A stretch of 44,356 nt of DNA from Halocynthiibacter styelae (GCF_016123485.1 NZ_JADCKQ010000019.1:1-44356), one strand, 5' to 3'. Positions 1-8,357 are shown, numbered from the stretch's first letter. Notes: generated by a model from the sequence alone, not told the origin. Translations and numbers: made by a program.

Positions 1-232
1 AATATATAAACGGGTTCTACAATCCACGTCGCCGCCACTCAGCATTGGGGTGGAAAAGCCCCGTCGCTTTCGAAAGGAAAGTGGCTTAAACGAGCACTTG
101 GGGCGGCACGAAAGCGAGACAGGTCCAGTTATGTAGTTGGCTGCCTAATTAGTCTACCTGCCCATCGCAGACATGTAGACAGTCATCCGACCGAGATGAA
201 GATCCACGTCCACTTTGACGAGCTGAACAGCT

Positions 233-520
233 CTAGAACAATCTCATTTCCGGATCATAACTCAGGCGAATGTCAAACGCAGACATAAATGCCTGGGCAG
301 CCTCCATATCTTTAAAATAGAATGATGAAGCATCGACGCAGCCGGGCTGTTTATCGCTTGCCCATGCGTATTCCCCTGCCCCACATTCCTTGTTGAGCCA
401 TACAAGCATGTCATCCAGTTTCCTGCCATATCCGCACTCAGGTGTTTCCACTCGAATACGGATCGGGAACTTTTGTTCAGCCCGGTTCTTATATTGAGAT
501 CTGGCGCGCCCTCTGGTCAT
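233..520 (-). CDS. Hypothetical protein, 95 aa
   Basis: I do not recognise a named family. The protein is basic at its N-terminus, then has a mixed alpha/beta composition with a pattern of charged residues, an LDDMLVWLNKECG helix and a SFYFKDMEAAQAFMSAF segment. This looks like a real compact soluble domain rather than a shadow frame. The start at 520 is chosen over one at 544 only because the extra residues look non-coding; neither has a strong ribosome-binding site. It lies distal to the lysis cassette in the cryptic prophage and could be phage cargo or a host gene at the prophage boundary. Confidence 0.5.
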   Translation of the reverse strand: MTRGRARSQYKNRAEQKFPIRIRVETPECGYGRKLDDMLVWLNKECGAGEYAWASDKQPGCVDASSFYFKDMEAAQAFMSAFDIRLSYDPEMRLF

Positions 521-567
521 GCGGTGAGAACATAAGGAGAACAATCAAGTATAGCAAGCAACCAAAT

Positions 568-771
568 TCACCACCCACAAACCTGCTCCCCATATCTGTT
601 CTGGCTGTCGATCACTTCTGCTGCCTGCCGGTCTTCACGTACAAGGACCACAGCGACCGCACGGTCAAACCGGATCGGCTGCGCAATATCGCAGAAATCC
701 CCTTCCGGTTTCACGCACCCGCTAACGGCTAAGACGGTCAACAAGGCCATCGTCGGTTTGCTTTTCAACAT
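568..771 (-). CDS. Rz1-like outer-membrane spanin lipoprotein, 67 aa
   Basis: A short signal peptide (MLKSKPTMALLTVLAV) ends in a lipobox, LAVSGC, with the lipidation cysteine near residue 19. The mature part is only about 50 residues and contains two further cysteines. The start overlaps the end of the upstream Rz-like gene in another frame, the classical overlapping Rz/Rz1 arrangement. Together the two spanins would bridge the periplasm and fuse inner and outer membranes as the last step of host lysis. It follows endolysin, holin and i-spanin. The Rz1 role is inferred from size, lipobox and position, since Rz1 proteins share little sequence. Confidence 0.7.
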   Translation of the reverse strand: MLKSKPTMALLTVLAVSGCVKPEGDFCDIAQPIRFDRAVAVVLVREDRQAAEVIDSQNRYGEQVCGW

Positions 772-946
772 CGCGTTCAATCTCCTGTTTGTGCTGGATT
801 GCTTCATGGCGGGCTTTGAGGGTCTGACGTTCCGTGTCGTGTCTCTGGGCGCGCCTGGCGTCCAAACGGAGCCACGACACCAGAAAGGCCACAAACGCGC
901 TGAGAGCGGCCCAGATCGCCGCCTTGGTGGGGATGTGCTGAAACAT
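722..946 (-). CDS. Rz-like inner-membrane spanin, 74 aa
   Basis: One N-terminal transmembrane helix (about residues 9-26, AAIWAALSAFVAFLVSWL) is followed by a charged, probably coiled-coil periplasmic region rich in Arg, Glu, Lys and Gln. This is the i-spanin architecture. The start codon at 946 overlaps the stop of the upstream holin-like gene (ATGA type), and its end overlaps the Rz1-like gene. It would pair with the 568-771 lipoprotein. It is short for an Rz, so a second holin-like protein is a weaker alternative. Confidence 0.65.
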   Translation of the reverse strand: MFQHIPTKAAIWAALSAFVAFLVSWLRLDARRAQRHDTERQTLKARHEAIQHKQEIERDVEKQTDDGLVDRLSR

Positions 947-1128
947 CAGCGGCCACCAAACTGTTTTGCAATCGCATCCAGACCAAATGCAGACGCAGCC
1001 AGTGCAAGACACGGCCATGTAATGAACTCAGCCACCCGCAATGCCTGGGCATCGTAGACACCCCAGACGCAAAACCCCGCCCAAAACAGGGCAATAATAA
1101 TCGCAAATTCGCGTTTATAGGTTTTCAT
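946..1128 (-). CDS. Small holin-like membrane protein, 60 aa
   Basis: The protein has a basic N-terminus (MKTYKREF) and two hydrophobic helices, about residues 8-24 and 33-52, with a short linker. Size and topology fit a small holin that permeabilises the inner membrane so that endolysin can reach peptidoglycan. It lies between the endolysin and spanin genes and overlaps both slightly. The start at 1128 has an AGGA about 8 bases upstream; an in-frame ATG at 1137 is possible. Assignment rests on topology and context. Confidence 0.6.
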   Translation of the reverse strand: MKTYKREFAIIIALFWAGFCVWGVYDAQALRVAEFITWPCLALAASAFGLDAIAKQFGGR

Positions 1129-1753
1129 TCTTTGCATCCTTTCCGAAGAGAACCGCCAGGGCGGACAACAGGCGCTCGATGGTCGACATCGGGCCGTCTG
1201 CTTTCGGCTGTGGCGCGATGGTGCTGACGGCAGGTTCCTGCTTTGCCACCCAGACCTTCGCTTGCGCCCGGACCTCAGCGACCCGTGCAGACCAACCATT
1301 GCGGAAGGTCGGCCAATGGCGCAGCCGTTTCATGAAACGCAGGCGGCGATCACAATAGCGATCAATCAACGCAGCCGCATCGGCGCGAGACGCAAGGCCA
1401 AGGGTTTCATTCCCAATCACCCCGTCAACCGTCGCGCCGATCTCTGCCTGAAGCCAGCGCACAGCACGCGCCGGGCCACTGTTTACCGCCGCATCGAATA
1501 CGCAATAGGCTAGGCCTTCGGGCAGTTCATCCGCCTGGATCGCGCCCCAGTATTGTACCTGATAGATGGCCGCGACCTCGTTATGTGTGATCTGCCGCAC
1601 GTGCCGGGGGGCAAGCCCATGACGGGCGCGGTAGTTGTCATAGGTGCGCTGCGTGACGCCTTTATTCGTCGCGCCACCCGGATCATCGGGGTGGTTCACA
1701 TAGCCGCCTTCATGGACAGCCAGCAGGGCAAATGCCCGCTCAAAACGGTTCAT
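1115..1753 (-). CDS. Phage endolysin, GH108-type muramidase, 212 aa
   Basis: The N-terminal domain begins FALLAVHEGGYVNHPDDPGG, the signature of glycoside hydrolase family 108 lysozymes (TtsA/ZliS type); the glutamate of HEGGY is the expected catalytic acid. A peptidoglycan-binding-3-like segment follows (DAAVNSGPARAVRWLQ, then VDGVIGNETL, about residues 90-125), then a linker and a C-terminal hydrophobic stretch (LLSALAVLFG). The start at 1753 has GGAGG five bases upstream, better than the in-frame ATG at 1765. It cuts the glycan strand of peptidoglycan during lysis. A terminator hairpin lies just upstream. Confidence 0.88.
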   Translation of the reverse strand: MNRFERAFALLAVHEGGYVNHPDDPGGATNKGVTQRTYDNYRARHGLAPRHVRQITHNEVAAIYQVQYWGAIQADELPEGLAYCVFDAAVNSGPARAVRWLQAEIGATVDGVIGNETLGLASRADAAALIDRYCDRRLRFMKRLRHWPTFRNGWSARVAEVRAQAKVWVAKQEPAVSTIAPQPKADGPMSTIERLLSALAVLFGKDAKNENL

Positions 1754-1764
1754 AGTGTCCTCCA

Positions 1765-1788
1765 TAAAAAAGCCCGCACGCGGCGGGG
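1765..1788 (-). terminator. Rho-independent terminator, leftward
   Basis: On the minus strand, CCCGC and GCGGG arms (1773-1787) enclose a 5-nt loop and are followed by a run of six T residues. It would end the transcript of the LamG-like and upstream genes immediately before the endolysin start, so lysis genes may be expressed separately or by controlled read-through. Confidence 0.75.
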
Positions 1789-1818
1789 TGTGTCAGGTCA
1801 GGTTTTCGATTGAGGCCA

Positions 1819-2064
1819 CTATGGCAGGCCGTATTTCCCATTCAGGTACTGCTGGACAGTGCCCGCATCCTCGCTCGTCAGAGGTGACGAGAAGGCCAGA
1901 ACCTCACAGATCGGCCCATGCCAGGACCGGGACAGAGACGAGCTTTCCTTGCGCCCAAAGTTGGACACATTGAAGCTTGAAAGCCCCTGATCCGCTGCAG
2001 AAAAGCGAAGCACCGACAACGGCAACGTCAGCACATTTCCAAGAGTTATGCGTTTATCAAACAT
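1819..2064 (-). CDS. Short LamG-like C-terminal domain protein, 81 aa
   Basis: The sequence reads LPLSVLRFSAADQ, then CEVLAFSSPLTSEDAGTVQQ and ends YLNGKYGLP. This is the C-terminal strand pattern of a concanavalin/LamG-like fold as found at the end of phage tail-associated proteins. It matches the last third of the 251-aa protein at 42039-42794 in the Mu-like prophage (LPMPLSVVRFSALD, CELLAFHASSPPTAAQVQQ, KYGIL). A good Shine-Dalgarno (AAGGAAA) precedes the start, so it may be made as a free-standing small protein. It is probably a truncated relative of a fuller carbohydrate-binding tail protein. Confidence 0.55.
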   Translation of the reverse strand: MFDKRITLGNVLTLPLSVLRFSAADQGLSSFNVSNFGRKESSSLSRSWHGPICEVLAFSSPLTSEDAGTVQQYLNGKYGLP

Positions 2065-2428
2065 GCGGTTTTCCTTTTCTACTCCAAACCCATTGCAAAA
2101 ATCGCCGCCCCATCATTCCGAAATAGGCGACCCATGTTTTTAAGCCCGGCGCACCCGCACTGCGGGCAGCATCAAACCACTGGCTGTCGGAGAACACCGC
2201 GCCGTTGCCATCTTCCAGCAGGATGTCATGCACGACAGCCGCTTTCAGAAAATACGGATCATGCGGCGACCAGAGCCATTGCAGGCTACGCGGAACAGAG
2301 CTTTCAAACTCCCGGCCCTCTGGCACATGTAGCTTCAGGCCTGCCCCCTCCCGGCCAATGTCCCAGGTGAAGGCTTGCGTGACAACGTAGCCACGCGCGC
2401 CCCCTGCTTCACACCACGCCGGGGTCAT
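2057..2428 (-). CDS. DUF1353-family phage protein, 123 aa
   Basis: The core REFESSVPRSLQWLW ... KAAVVHDILL ... ARSAGAPGLKTWVAYFGMM matches the DUF1353 pattern: a serine/proline turn before a tryptophan-rich strand, then an AA-x-x-HD motif and a C-terminal helix. Such proteins are common near tail-fibre and lysis genes in phages and gene-transfer agents; their function is not established. The start overlaps the stop of the upstream gene by four bases, pointing to translational coupling. The last bases overlap the start of the LamG-like gene. Confidence 0.65.
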   Translation of the reverse strand: MTPAWCEAGGARGYVVTQAFTWDIGREGAGLKLHVPEGREFESSVPRSLQWLWSPHDPYFLKAAVVHDILLEDGNGAVFSDSQWFDAARSAGAPGLKTWVAYFGMMGRRFLQWVWSRKGKPHV

Positions 2429-2856
2429 GAAATTGTTTCCCGCGCGACAGTCATTTCCCAATCGGATCGGATTTCTTCAACCTCTGGAACGGTGATGCCC
2501 GGCAGGTTCATGCTGCTCACCCAATCGACCAGACCCAACGTTTCAGCCAGTCGATAGGTCTGCGAATGGAACGCCTTCGCTTCAAGTTCTGCCCGATCAG
2601 GCCCGGCGGGCATTGCTGTGAGAACGTCCTGAATGAGGCTGCGAAACCCGCTCACATCATCATGCGTGAAGAAACGCCATTCGGCAGGTGAAAGATCGCG
2701 ATGCAGCGGATCAGGCGCTGCCGGGCCATCTTCAGAAAGCGTCCAGTCGTTGCTGGTCGCCATTTCAGCGAGCGCTTCTGGAGCCCCCTTTTTCAGACCC
2801 AGATAGTTGCCTTCTGCATCAAAAGCGTGGCGGATAATGTCGTTGCTTACATCCAT
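2425..2856 (-). CDS. Phage hypothetical protein near tail-fibre end, 143 aa
   Basis: The protein is acidic and mostly helical, with a motif LGLKKGAPEALAEMA near the N-terminus and HRDLSPAEWRFFTHDDVSGF in the middle. I do not recognise a defined family. Its place directly after a tail-fibre gene suggests a fibre chaperone or other accessory tail protein. The start at 2856 has GGAG about 9 bases upstream and overlaps the stop of the tail-fibre fragment, which is why it is preferred to an upstream ATG at 2877. Confidence 0.5.
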   Translation of the reverse strand: MDVSNDIIRHAFDAEGNYLGLKKGAPEALAEMATSNDWTLSEDGPAAPDPLHRDLSPAEWRFFTHDDVSGFRSLIQDVLTAMPAGPDRAELEAKAFHSQTYRLAETLGLVDWVSSMNLPGITVPEVEEIRSDWEMTVARETIS

Positions 2857-3045
2857 GAGAAAAGCTCCAATTTCCAATCCACATCACCAGACAAACCCTG
2901 AGTTCCGCCCCCGGCCTGATTGATGATGTCCAGATATTTAGAAGAGTAGAAAATTTCGGTGCCATTTGCCCCGAAGGCCATGCCGCCAACTTGATACCTG
3001 TAATGCGACCCAAGCTTAATCCGGTCTCCCGGTGAATATACGCGC
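2847..3045 (-). pseudogene. 3' remnant of a phage tail-fibre/specificity gene
   Basis: A minus-strand frame without its own start reads SPGDRIKLG, YRYQVGGMAFGANGTEIF, YSSKYLDIINQAGGGTQG and VDWKLELFSWM before a TAA at 2847. Such short beta-rich repeats ending in a hydrophobic tail are typical of the C-terminus of phage tail-fibre or host-specificity proteins. The frame stops being coherent at about 3040, where dnaB sequence on the other strand begins, so the 5' part was removed by deletion. No translation is expected. The right edge is approximate. Confidence 0.6.
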
Positions 3046-3973
3046 AGGTGAACTGTCTGGCATGTCTTGCGGCCTGTCCGATCTCGACCACAAGCTGGGC
3101 GGACTGCACCCGTCTGACCTGATCATTCTGGCCGGTCACCCATCCATGGGCAAAACCGCGCTTGCCACAAACATCGCCTTTCACGTCGCTCGCACCTATC
3201 AGAAAGGCAGGCGCCCCGATGGCAGCGAGGGCGCAATCACGGGTGGCATCGTTGGTTTCTTCAGCCTGGAAATGTCATCTGAACAGCTTGCCGGTCGCAT
3301 CCTGTCTGAGGCTTCCGAAATCCCCGGCCAGCAGATCCGGCGCGGCGACATGACGGAAGATGAATTCCGCCGCTTTGTGGATGCCGCAAAGGATCTGGAA
3401 GCCTGCCCCCTGTTCATAGACGACACACCAGCCCTACCCATCGCACAACTTGCGGCCCGCGCCCGCCGCATGAAACGCACCCACGGCCTTGACCTGCTGG
3501 TCATTGACTACCTGCAACTGTGCCGGGGCATGTCGAGCGGCCACAACCACAACCGGGTGAATGAGATCTCAGAAATCACCATGGGCCTGAAAGCCATCGC
3601 CAAGGAACTGAACGTCCCGGTGATCGCCCTGTCGCAGCTCTCCCGTCAGGTTGAGAACCGCGAAGACAAACGACCCCAGCTGTCTGATCTGCGCGAATCC
3701 GGTTCTATCGAGCAAGACGCCGACGTGGTGATGTTTGTCTATCGCGGCGAATACTACAAAGAGCGCCAGAAACCCAACGACCACGAACTGGACAAGGTTG
3801 CGGCCTGGCAAGATGAAATGGACCAGCTTGCAGGCAAGGCCGAAGTCATTGTCGGCAAACAGCGCCACGGACCAATCGGCAACGTCGATCTCGCCTTCGA
3901 CGGCCAGTTCACCCGCTTCAGTAATATCGCCAAGGAATGGCAATCAGATAACCAAGGATGGGACGCTCCATGA
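3032..3973 (+). pseudogene. 5'-truncated replicative DNA helicase (DnaB-like), 313 codons
   Basis: Only the RecA-like motor domain remains. It contains Walker A (GHPSMGKTALA, about residue 35), Walker B (LLVIDYLQL) and the DnaB C-terminal signature ALSQLSRQVENR...DLRESGSIEQDADVV. The N-terminal helical domain and the linker that build the DnaB hexamer collar, normally about 150-200 residues, are absent. The frame begins at a GTG inside what is normally the start of the motor domain, with an in-frame stop at 3017-3019. It joins tail-fibre sequence of opposite strand. It was probably the phage's own replication helicase; a residual helicase activity cannot be excluded. Confidence 0.7.
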
Positions 3974-4019
3974 CTGAAATTGATACAGGCCCAAAGGCGT
4001 ACCGGATTGTAGGAGGTTG
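3969..4019 (+). CDS. Possible 16-codon mini-ORF between dnaB remnant and next gene
   Basis: An ATG overlapping the dnaB stop (ATGA) opens a frame MTEIDTGPKAYRIVGG that ends at 4019, inside the ribosome-binding site of the next gene. The ATGA overlap resembles a real coupled gene start, so this may be the stub of a deleted gene or a coupling peptide. Nothing beyond its position supports expression. Confidence 0.2.
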
Positions 4020-4022
4020 AGA

Positions 4023-4214
4023 ATGGCACAAGCCCGAACAACAGAAGCTCTTATTACGAGCGCAGTACAGGCATCAAAAAACGCTGGAATTCACGTCGGC
4101 GCAGTTGAGGTCGAAAAAGGTGGCGTCGTTAGGATCATTGCAATTGACGCGATGCCGAAAGTAAAATCTCCTAAAGGGGAAAACACATGCGACGACATTC
4201 TCGGGGCTCTGTAA
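4023..4214 (+). CDS. Small protein upstream of integrase, 63 aa
   Basis: The protein begins MAQARTTEALITSAVQASKNAG and continues with a compact alpha/beta stretch (GAVEVEKGGVVRIIAI). I do not recognise the family. The ATG at 4023 has a perfect AGGAGG six bases upstream, which decides the start. Its last 28 bases overlap the integrase gene, so the two are translated as a coupled pair. Small genes in this place often encode excisionase-type directionality factors, but no winged-helix motif is evident, so that role is only a positional guess. Confidence 0.6.
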   Translation: MAQARTTEALITSAVQASKNAGIHVGAVEVEKGGVVRIIAIDAMPKVKSPKGENTCDDILGAL

Positions 4215-5275
4215 GGCTGAAGGGCTTGAAGATTTCAGGTTCGTTTCCATCTGGAAATCCGCGCTATTACCTTCGCCAAAACGATGCAAAGGACATCCCT
4301 TTGCCTGACGCGCCTAAAGATAGCCCGAAGTTTCTGAAAGCTTACGCACTGGCGCTCGAAGGCAAGAAGGCCGGTTCTCCTCGCATTGACCATAGAACCG
4401 GGACCATTGGCTCCGCGATCAGAGCCTTTATGGCGTCCGATCACTTTTTAACCAGAGCACCAGGCACGCGTTCGAACTGGCGACGAACCTTGGAAGAGTT
4501 AGAAAACGTGTTCGCAAAAGCAAAAATCACAGATCTCGAATCGCGTCATATTCGGAAGTACCTTTCAAAGTTCGCCCCACATCCAGCCAACAACCGCCTC
4601 AAAGTTTGGCGGGCACTTTGCAAATGGAGCGTTGACGCAGGTCTGATAGATTCGGATCCCGCCCGCGATGTGCGAAAGCGCGCCATCCCCCAGTCAGACG
4701 GGCACATCCCATGGACGAAGACCGATGCAAAGGCATTTCGCGCGCACTGGCCTGTCGGAACAACACAACGCTTTGCCTTTGAACTTCTATGCCATACCGG
4801 GGCGGCAATCGGCGATGCAGTCAAACTTGGCCCCAGCAACATCAAAGACGGATGGTTGACCTACAAGCGTTCCAAATCAAAGACTTATTGCACAATCCCC
4901 TTTAGCACCGATTGGCCCCACTGGTTTCCTGGCAGCAAAGATCTTCCGGATTGCATCAGCGCCGCCCCGCGCGCCCTGACATTTCTCGCGACACCACGAG
5001 GCCTTCCTCGTTCAAGCAAAGCGGTTGGGCAATGGTTCGCGAAAGCAGCACGTGAAGCAGGGCTGGAAAAGGGTAAAACCGCTCACGGAGTTCGGAAATA
5101 TCTAGCCGTGACCATGACGGAACGCGGAGCAACAGATGAACAGCGAATGGCCGTCTTGGGGCATGACACCACCAAACAAACGCTCGAATATAGCAAAACA
5201 GCAGATGCAAAGCGGATCATTTCGGGAACAAAATTTGGCAACTCACCCGAAAAAGTTGTCAAAAACACAATATAA
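4187..5275 (+). CDS. Phage tyrosine recombinase (integrase), 362 aa
   Basis: An N-terminal arm-binding/SAM-like region (about residues 60-160) is followed by the catalytic domain. Visible catalytic elements are the HxxR box (AHGVRKY, about residue 303), the later histidine (LGHDTT) and the nucleophile tyrosine (LEYSK, about residue 337). The first catalytic arginine, expected as TGxR, reads TGAAIGD, so an alanine replaces it. The gene points toward and ends 30 bp from tRNA-Arg, the presumed attachment site. GGGGA six bases before the ATG supports the start. The missing arginine may mean an inactive enzyme or a divergent subfamily. Confidence 0.85.
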   Translation: MRRHSRGSVRLKGLKISGSFPSGNPRYYLRQNDAKDIPLPDAPKDSPKFLKAYALALEGKKAGSPRIDHRTGTIGSAIRAFMASDHFLTRAPGTRSNWRRTLEELENVFAKAKITDLESRHIRKYLSKFAPHPANNRLKVWRALCKWSVDAGLIDSDPARDVRKRAIPQSDGHIPWTKTDAKAFRAHWPVGTTQRFAFELLCHTGAAIGDAVKLGPSNIKDGWLTYKRSKSKTYCTIPFSTDWPHWFPGSKDLPDCISAAPRALTFLATPRGLPRSSKAVGQWFAKAAREAGLEKGKTAHGVRKYLAVTMTERGATDEQRMAVLGHDTTKQTLEYSKTADAKRIISGTKFGNSPEKVVKNTI

Positions 5276-5305
5276 AGACTTACTTTCAATAGTTTAGGAA
5301 ATTGC

Positions 5306-5382
5306 TGGCGATCCCGCGAGGACTCGAACCCCGAACCCTCTGCTTAGAAGGCAGATGCTCTATCCAGTTGAGCTACGGGACC
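5306..5382 (-). tRNA. tRNA-Arg (anticodon TCT), CCA encoded
   Basis: Read on the minus strand, the 77-nt gene folds into a full cloverleaf. The acceptor stem is GGTCCCG/CGGGATC with one G-T pair, the D stem GCTC/GAGC, the anticodon stem TCTGC/GCAGA with loop CTTCTAA, and the T arm CGGGG-TTCGAGT-CCTCG. A G discriminator and an encoded CCA complete it. The anticodon TCT reads AGA/AGG arginine codons. The cryptic prophage begins right at its 3' end, so its 3' half is the likely integration site and was restored by phage DNA. Confidence 0.95.
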
Positions 5383-5479
5383 GCCGTTTGACCTGAAGGT
5401 CATCCGCTGTATCGCCAAAAGTGGCGGGCAGTGAAAGAGAAAAATCCGGCAGGCGGTCAATTTCTGCCGGAAAACTGTG

Positions 5480-5791
5480 TTAGTGCGTCCAGACCTGGCG
5501 ACGATCAGTTGCAAAATTTTCGCCATAGCCATTGGGACGGATATTGGCTTTGCGGGTCTGGGGTTCCTGAATCATCACCTGAATGCCATTGTCTTTGGCA
5601 TAATCAAGGGCAGATTCCTTGCTGTCAAAAGACATGCGGACCTGGCTTTGTGTATCATCCGAGGACGTCCAGCCCATCAGCGGATCAATCTCACGCGCGG
5701 AAGACGGCGCGAACTCCATGATCCAGTTCTTCGTTTTCGCGGTACCGGACTGCATGGCATTGCGGGCTGGCTTAAAGAGACGGGCGCGCAT
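5480..5791 (-). CDS. NDUFS4-like complex I accessory subunit, 103 aa
   Basis: The sequence carries the ETC-complex-I-subunit pattern of the NDUFS4 (18 kDa) family: [23 protein letters not shown], then [20 protein letters not shown] and a C-terminal basic [10 protein letters not shown] segment. In alphaproteobacteria this small soluble protein associates with the peripheral arm of NADH:ubiquinone oxidoreductase and stabilises it. Length is normal for the bacterial form. The start follows a purine-rich GGAGAG a few bases upstream. It is a single-gene unit between tRNA-Arg and uvrB. Confidence 0.9.
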   Translation of the reverse strand: MRARLFKPARNAMQSGTAKTKNWIMEFAPSSAREIDPLMGWTSSDDTQSQVRMSFDSKESALDYAKDNGIQVMIQEPQTRKANIRPNGYGENFATDRRQVWTH

Positions 5792-6159
5792 GGGCTCTCC
5801 TCGGCTAGAATAACGTATGCAGCAGATAACGCTAAAGTGGCGATCAGCGCAAGGGATGATACCCTGTTTCTGAGTGGAAGAAAGCGCAGGTTGGTTGCCA
5901 GACGAGGTGGGGAGTGAGGGGTGGGTGGGTGGTTCACCCGATCTGGCAACCGTTTCTGCTGCTTGCAAACTCAGGTTACGCCGCAAGTTGTTAACCACGC
6001 AAGGCTAAAATTACCTTAAGTTGTAATTATTTTCACCTTTATCCACCTGAAGGGAAATATTTAATTAACCTTTTTGCGCTCCCTGCCCTGAAAAACGCGC
6101 CCTGCCCTTGCAGCAGAACAAAAAGAGGACAAAAATGCATCAAGCAAGGGAATCACATC
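5792..6159. other. Intergenic region between NDUFS4-like gene and uvrB
   Basis: No convincing gene lies here. The stretch contains the divergent promoters of both neighbours: an AT-rich block at about 5995-6070 precedes uvrB. I looked for an alphaproteobacterial SOS box (GTTC or GAAC with a 7-bp gap to a second GTTC) and did not find a clear copy. Confidence 0.5.
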
Positions 6160-8352
6160 GTGACAGAGACGGATCTTCAGACCAGCCAGGCCAGCGGCCT
6201 GACCAAAGGCGCCGGGCGCAGCAAGCTGACCAAAATGGAAGGCGGCAAACGCTTTGTCATGCACAGCGATTTCTCCCCTGCCGGCGATCAACCCAAAGCG
6301 ATTTCCGAACTGACGGCAGGCATCCATGACGGGGAACGCGATCAGGTGCTGCTGGGCGCAACCGGCACCGGTAAGACTTTCACCATGGCCAAAGTGATTG
6401 AGGAAACGCAGCGTCCCGCGATTATCCTCGCCCCGAACAAAACCCTTGCCGCGCAGCTGTATGGTGAGATGAAAGGGTTCTTTCCGGAAAATTCTGTCGA
6501 GTATTTCGTCAGCTTCTATGACTATTATCAGCCCGAAGCCTACGTGCCGCGATCTGATACGTTCATTGAGAAAGAAAGCCAGATTAACGAACAGATCGAC
6601 CGGATGCGCCATGCGGCGACGCGGTCTCTGCTGGAACGGGATGATGTGATCATCGTCGCCTCGGTCAGCTGCATCTATGGTATTGGCTCGTCCGAAACCT
6701 ATACCGCAATGACCCAGGATCTGATCGCAGGCAATGATTATGATCAGCGCGAAATCATGTCCGGCCTGATTGAACAGCAATACAAACGCAATGATAACGC
6801 TTTTTCCCGTGGCACGTTCCGGGTGCGCGGTGACAGCCTGGAAGTCTGGCCAAGCCATCTTGAAGATCGCGGCTGGCGGCTGTCGTTCTTTGGCGATGAA
6901 CTGGAAGCGATCACCGAATTTGACACACTGACCGGTGCCAAAACGGCCGATCTGGAAAAGGTCCGGGTCTATGCGAATTCGCATTATGTGACACCCCGCC
7001 CGACGCTTTTGCAGGCGGTGAAATCCATTAAGGAAGAACTGGCCGTGCGCCTGGCTGAATATGAGGCCGAAGGTAAGTTGTTGGAATATCAACGCCTTGA
7101 ACAACGGGTGAAATTTGACCTCGAGATGATTGAGGCCCAGGGCTATTGCAACGGGATTGAAAACTATTCCCGCTATCTGACCGGCCGCAATCCGGGTGAA
7201 CCGCCCCCCACCCTGTTCGAATATATCCCGGACAACGCAATTGTGTTTGCCGATGAAAGCCATGTGTCCGTGCCGCAGATCAGCGGCATGTATCGTGGCG
7301 ACAGACGACGCAAGGCGACACTGGCGGAACATGGGTTCCGCCTGCCATCCTGCCTGGACAACCGACCGCTGAAGTTTGAAGAATGGGATGCGATGCGCTC
7401 ACAATCTGTGTTTGTGTCAGCCACACCCAAAGACTGGGAACTGGAACTGACCGGCGGCGTTTTTGTCGAACAGGTGATCCGTCCTACAGGTCTGCTGGAT
7501 CCGGTGATTGAGATCCGTCCGGTTGAGACACAGGTTGATGATCTGTTGGATGAAGTGCGCAAAATGATTCAGGGCGGTTTCCGCACGCTTGTCACCACCC
7601 TGACCAAACGCATGTCCGAAGACCTGACCGAATATCTGCACGAACAGGGCATCAAAGTGCGCTATATGCACAGCGACATTGATACGTTGGAACGCATTGA
7701 AATCCTGCGGGATCTGCGGCTGGGGGCCTTTGATGTGCTGGTCGGGATCAACCTTTTGCGGGAAGGCCTGGATATTCCGGAATGTGGCCTGGTGGCGATT
7801 TTGGACGCGGATAAAGAAGGCTTCCTGCGCTCTGAAACCTCGCTGATCCAGACCATCGGTCGTGCCGCCCGAAACGCTGAAGGCCGCGTCATTATGTATG
7901 CCGATAAGATCACCGGTTCGATGCAGCGCGCCATGGATGAAACCGACCGCCGCCGCACCCGTCAGATGGCCTATAATGAAGAACACGGCATCACGCCTGC
8001 GACGGTGAAGAAGAACGTCGAGGATGTTCTCGCCGGGCTTTACAATGGTGATGTGGATATGAACCGCGTCACGGCCACTGTCGATAAACCTCTGCACGGC
8101 GCAAATCTTGAAGCCCATCTGAACGGGCTGCGTGACGAAATGCGCAAGGCGGCTGAAAACCTTGAGTTTGAGGAAGCCGCCCGCCTGCGCGATGAGGTCA
8201 AACGTCTTGAGGCAGTCGACCTTGCCGTCGCAAGCGACCCGATGGCCCGCCAGAGCAGCATTGATGCAGCCGTCGAAGAAGCCCACAACGCCGGCGGCCG
8301 GTCAAGCGCCGGCAAGGCAGGGATGCGGGCCCGGAAAGGGAAACGGCGGTGA
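6160..8352 (+). CDS. uvrB: Excinuclease ABC subunit UvrB, 730 aa
   Basis: This is the damage-verification helicase of nucleotide excision repair, which works with UvrA and UvrC. Visible features are the N-terminal [11 protein letters not shown], Walker [11 protein letters not shown] (about residue 66), the [18 protein letters not shown] beta-hairpin that inserts into DNA, the DESHVS motif of helicase motif II, SATP, and the C-terminal helicase motifs ending [13 protein letters not shown] motif for UvrC contact is near residues 650-680 ([18 protein letters not shown]). The start is GTG with AAGGGA upstream. Length is normal. It is host DNA flanked by two prophages. Confidence 0.97.
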   Translation: MTETDLQTSQASGLTKGAGRSKLTKMEGGKRFVMHSDFSPAGDQPKAISELTAGIHDGERDQVLLGATGTGKTFTMAKVIEETQRPAIILAPNKTLAAQLYGEMKGFFPENSVEYFVSFYDYYQPEAYVPRSDTFIEKESQINEQIDRMRHAATRSLLERDDVIIVASVSCIYGIGSSETYTAMTQDLIAGNDYDQREIMSGLIEQQYKRNDNAFSRGTFRVRGDSLEVWPSHLEDRGWRLSFFGDELEAITEFDTLTGAKTADLEKVRVYANSHYVTPRPTLLQAVKSIKEELAVRLAEYEAEGKLLEYQRLEQRVKFDLEMIEAQGYCNGIENYSRYLTGRNPGEPPPTLFEYIPDNAIVFADESHVSVPQISGMYRGDRRRKATLAEHGFRLPSCLDNRPLKFEEWDAMRSQSVFVSATPKDWELELTGGVFVEQVIRPTGLLDPVIEIRPVETQVDDLLDEVRKMIQGGFRTLVTTLTKRMSEDLTEYLHEQGIKVRYMHSDIDTLERIEILRDLRLGAFDVLVGINLLREGLDIPECGLVAILDADKEGFLRSETSLIQTIGRAARNAEGRVIMYADKITGSMQRAMDETDRRRTRQMAYNEEHGITPATVKKNVEDVLAGLYNGDVDMNRVTATVDKPLHGANLEAHLNGLRDEMRKAAENLEFEEAARLRDEVKRLEAVDLAVASDPMARQSSIDAAVEEAHNAGGRSSAGKAGMRARKGKRR

Positions 8353-8357
8353 CTACC

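Larger units (their letters stand above)
1..5305. mobile_element. Cryptic prophage remnant beside tRNA-Arg
   Basis: The stretch carries phage lysis genes, a DUF1353 gene, tail-fibre debris, a truncated dnaB and a tyrosine integrase directly abutting the 3' end of a tRNA-Arg gene, the usual layout of a tRNA-integrated prophage. Left-strand genes end with lysis; right-strand genes end with the integrase. No capsid, portal or terminase gene remains, so it is a deletion derivative. I found no copy of the tRNA 3' end between 1 and 232, so the distal attachment site is outside the window or lost. The first 232 bases hold no gene I recognise, only a short palindrome CTTTCGAAAG at 67-76. Confidence 0.75.

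Noticed and set aside
1-232. Possible distal attachment site of the cryptic prophage
   Set aside because: I compared the tRNA-Arg 3' end with this stretch and saw no copy.
6061-7332. Long 423-codon open frame on the minus strand
   Set aside because: It is fully antisense to uvrB and has the Phe/His/Gly-rich composition of a shadow frame.
7417-8286. 289-codon minus-strand frame
   Set aside because: Shadow of the 3' half of uvrB with similar biased composition.
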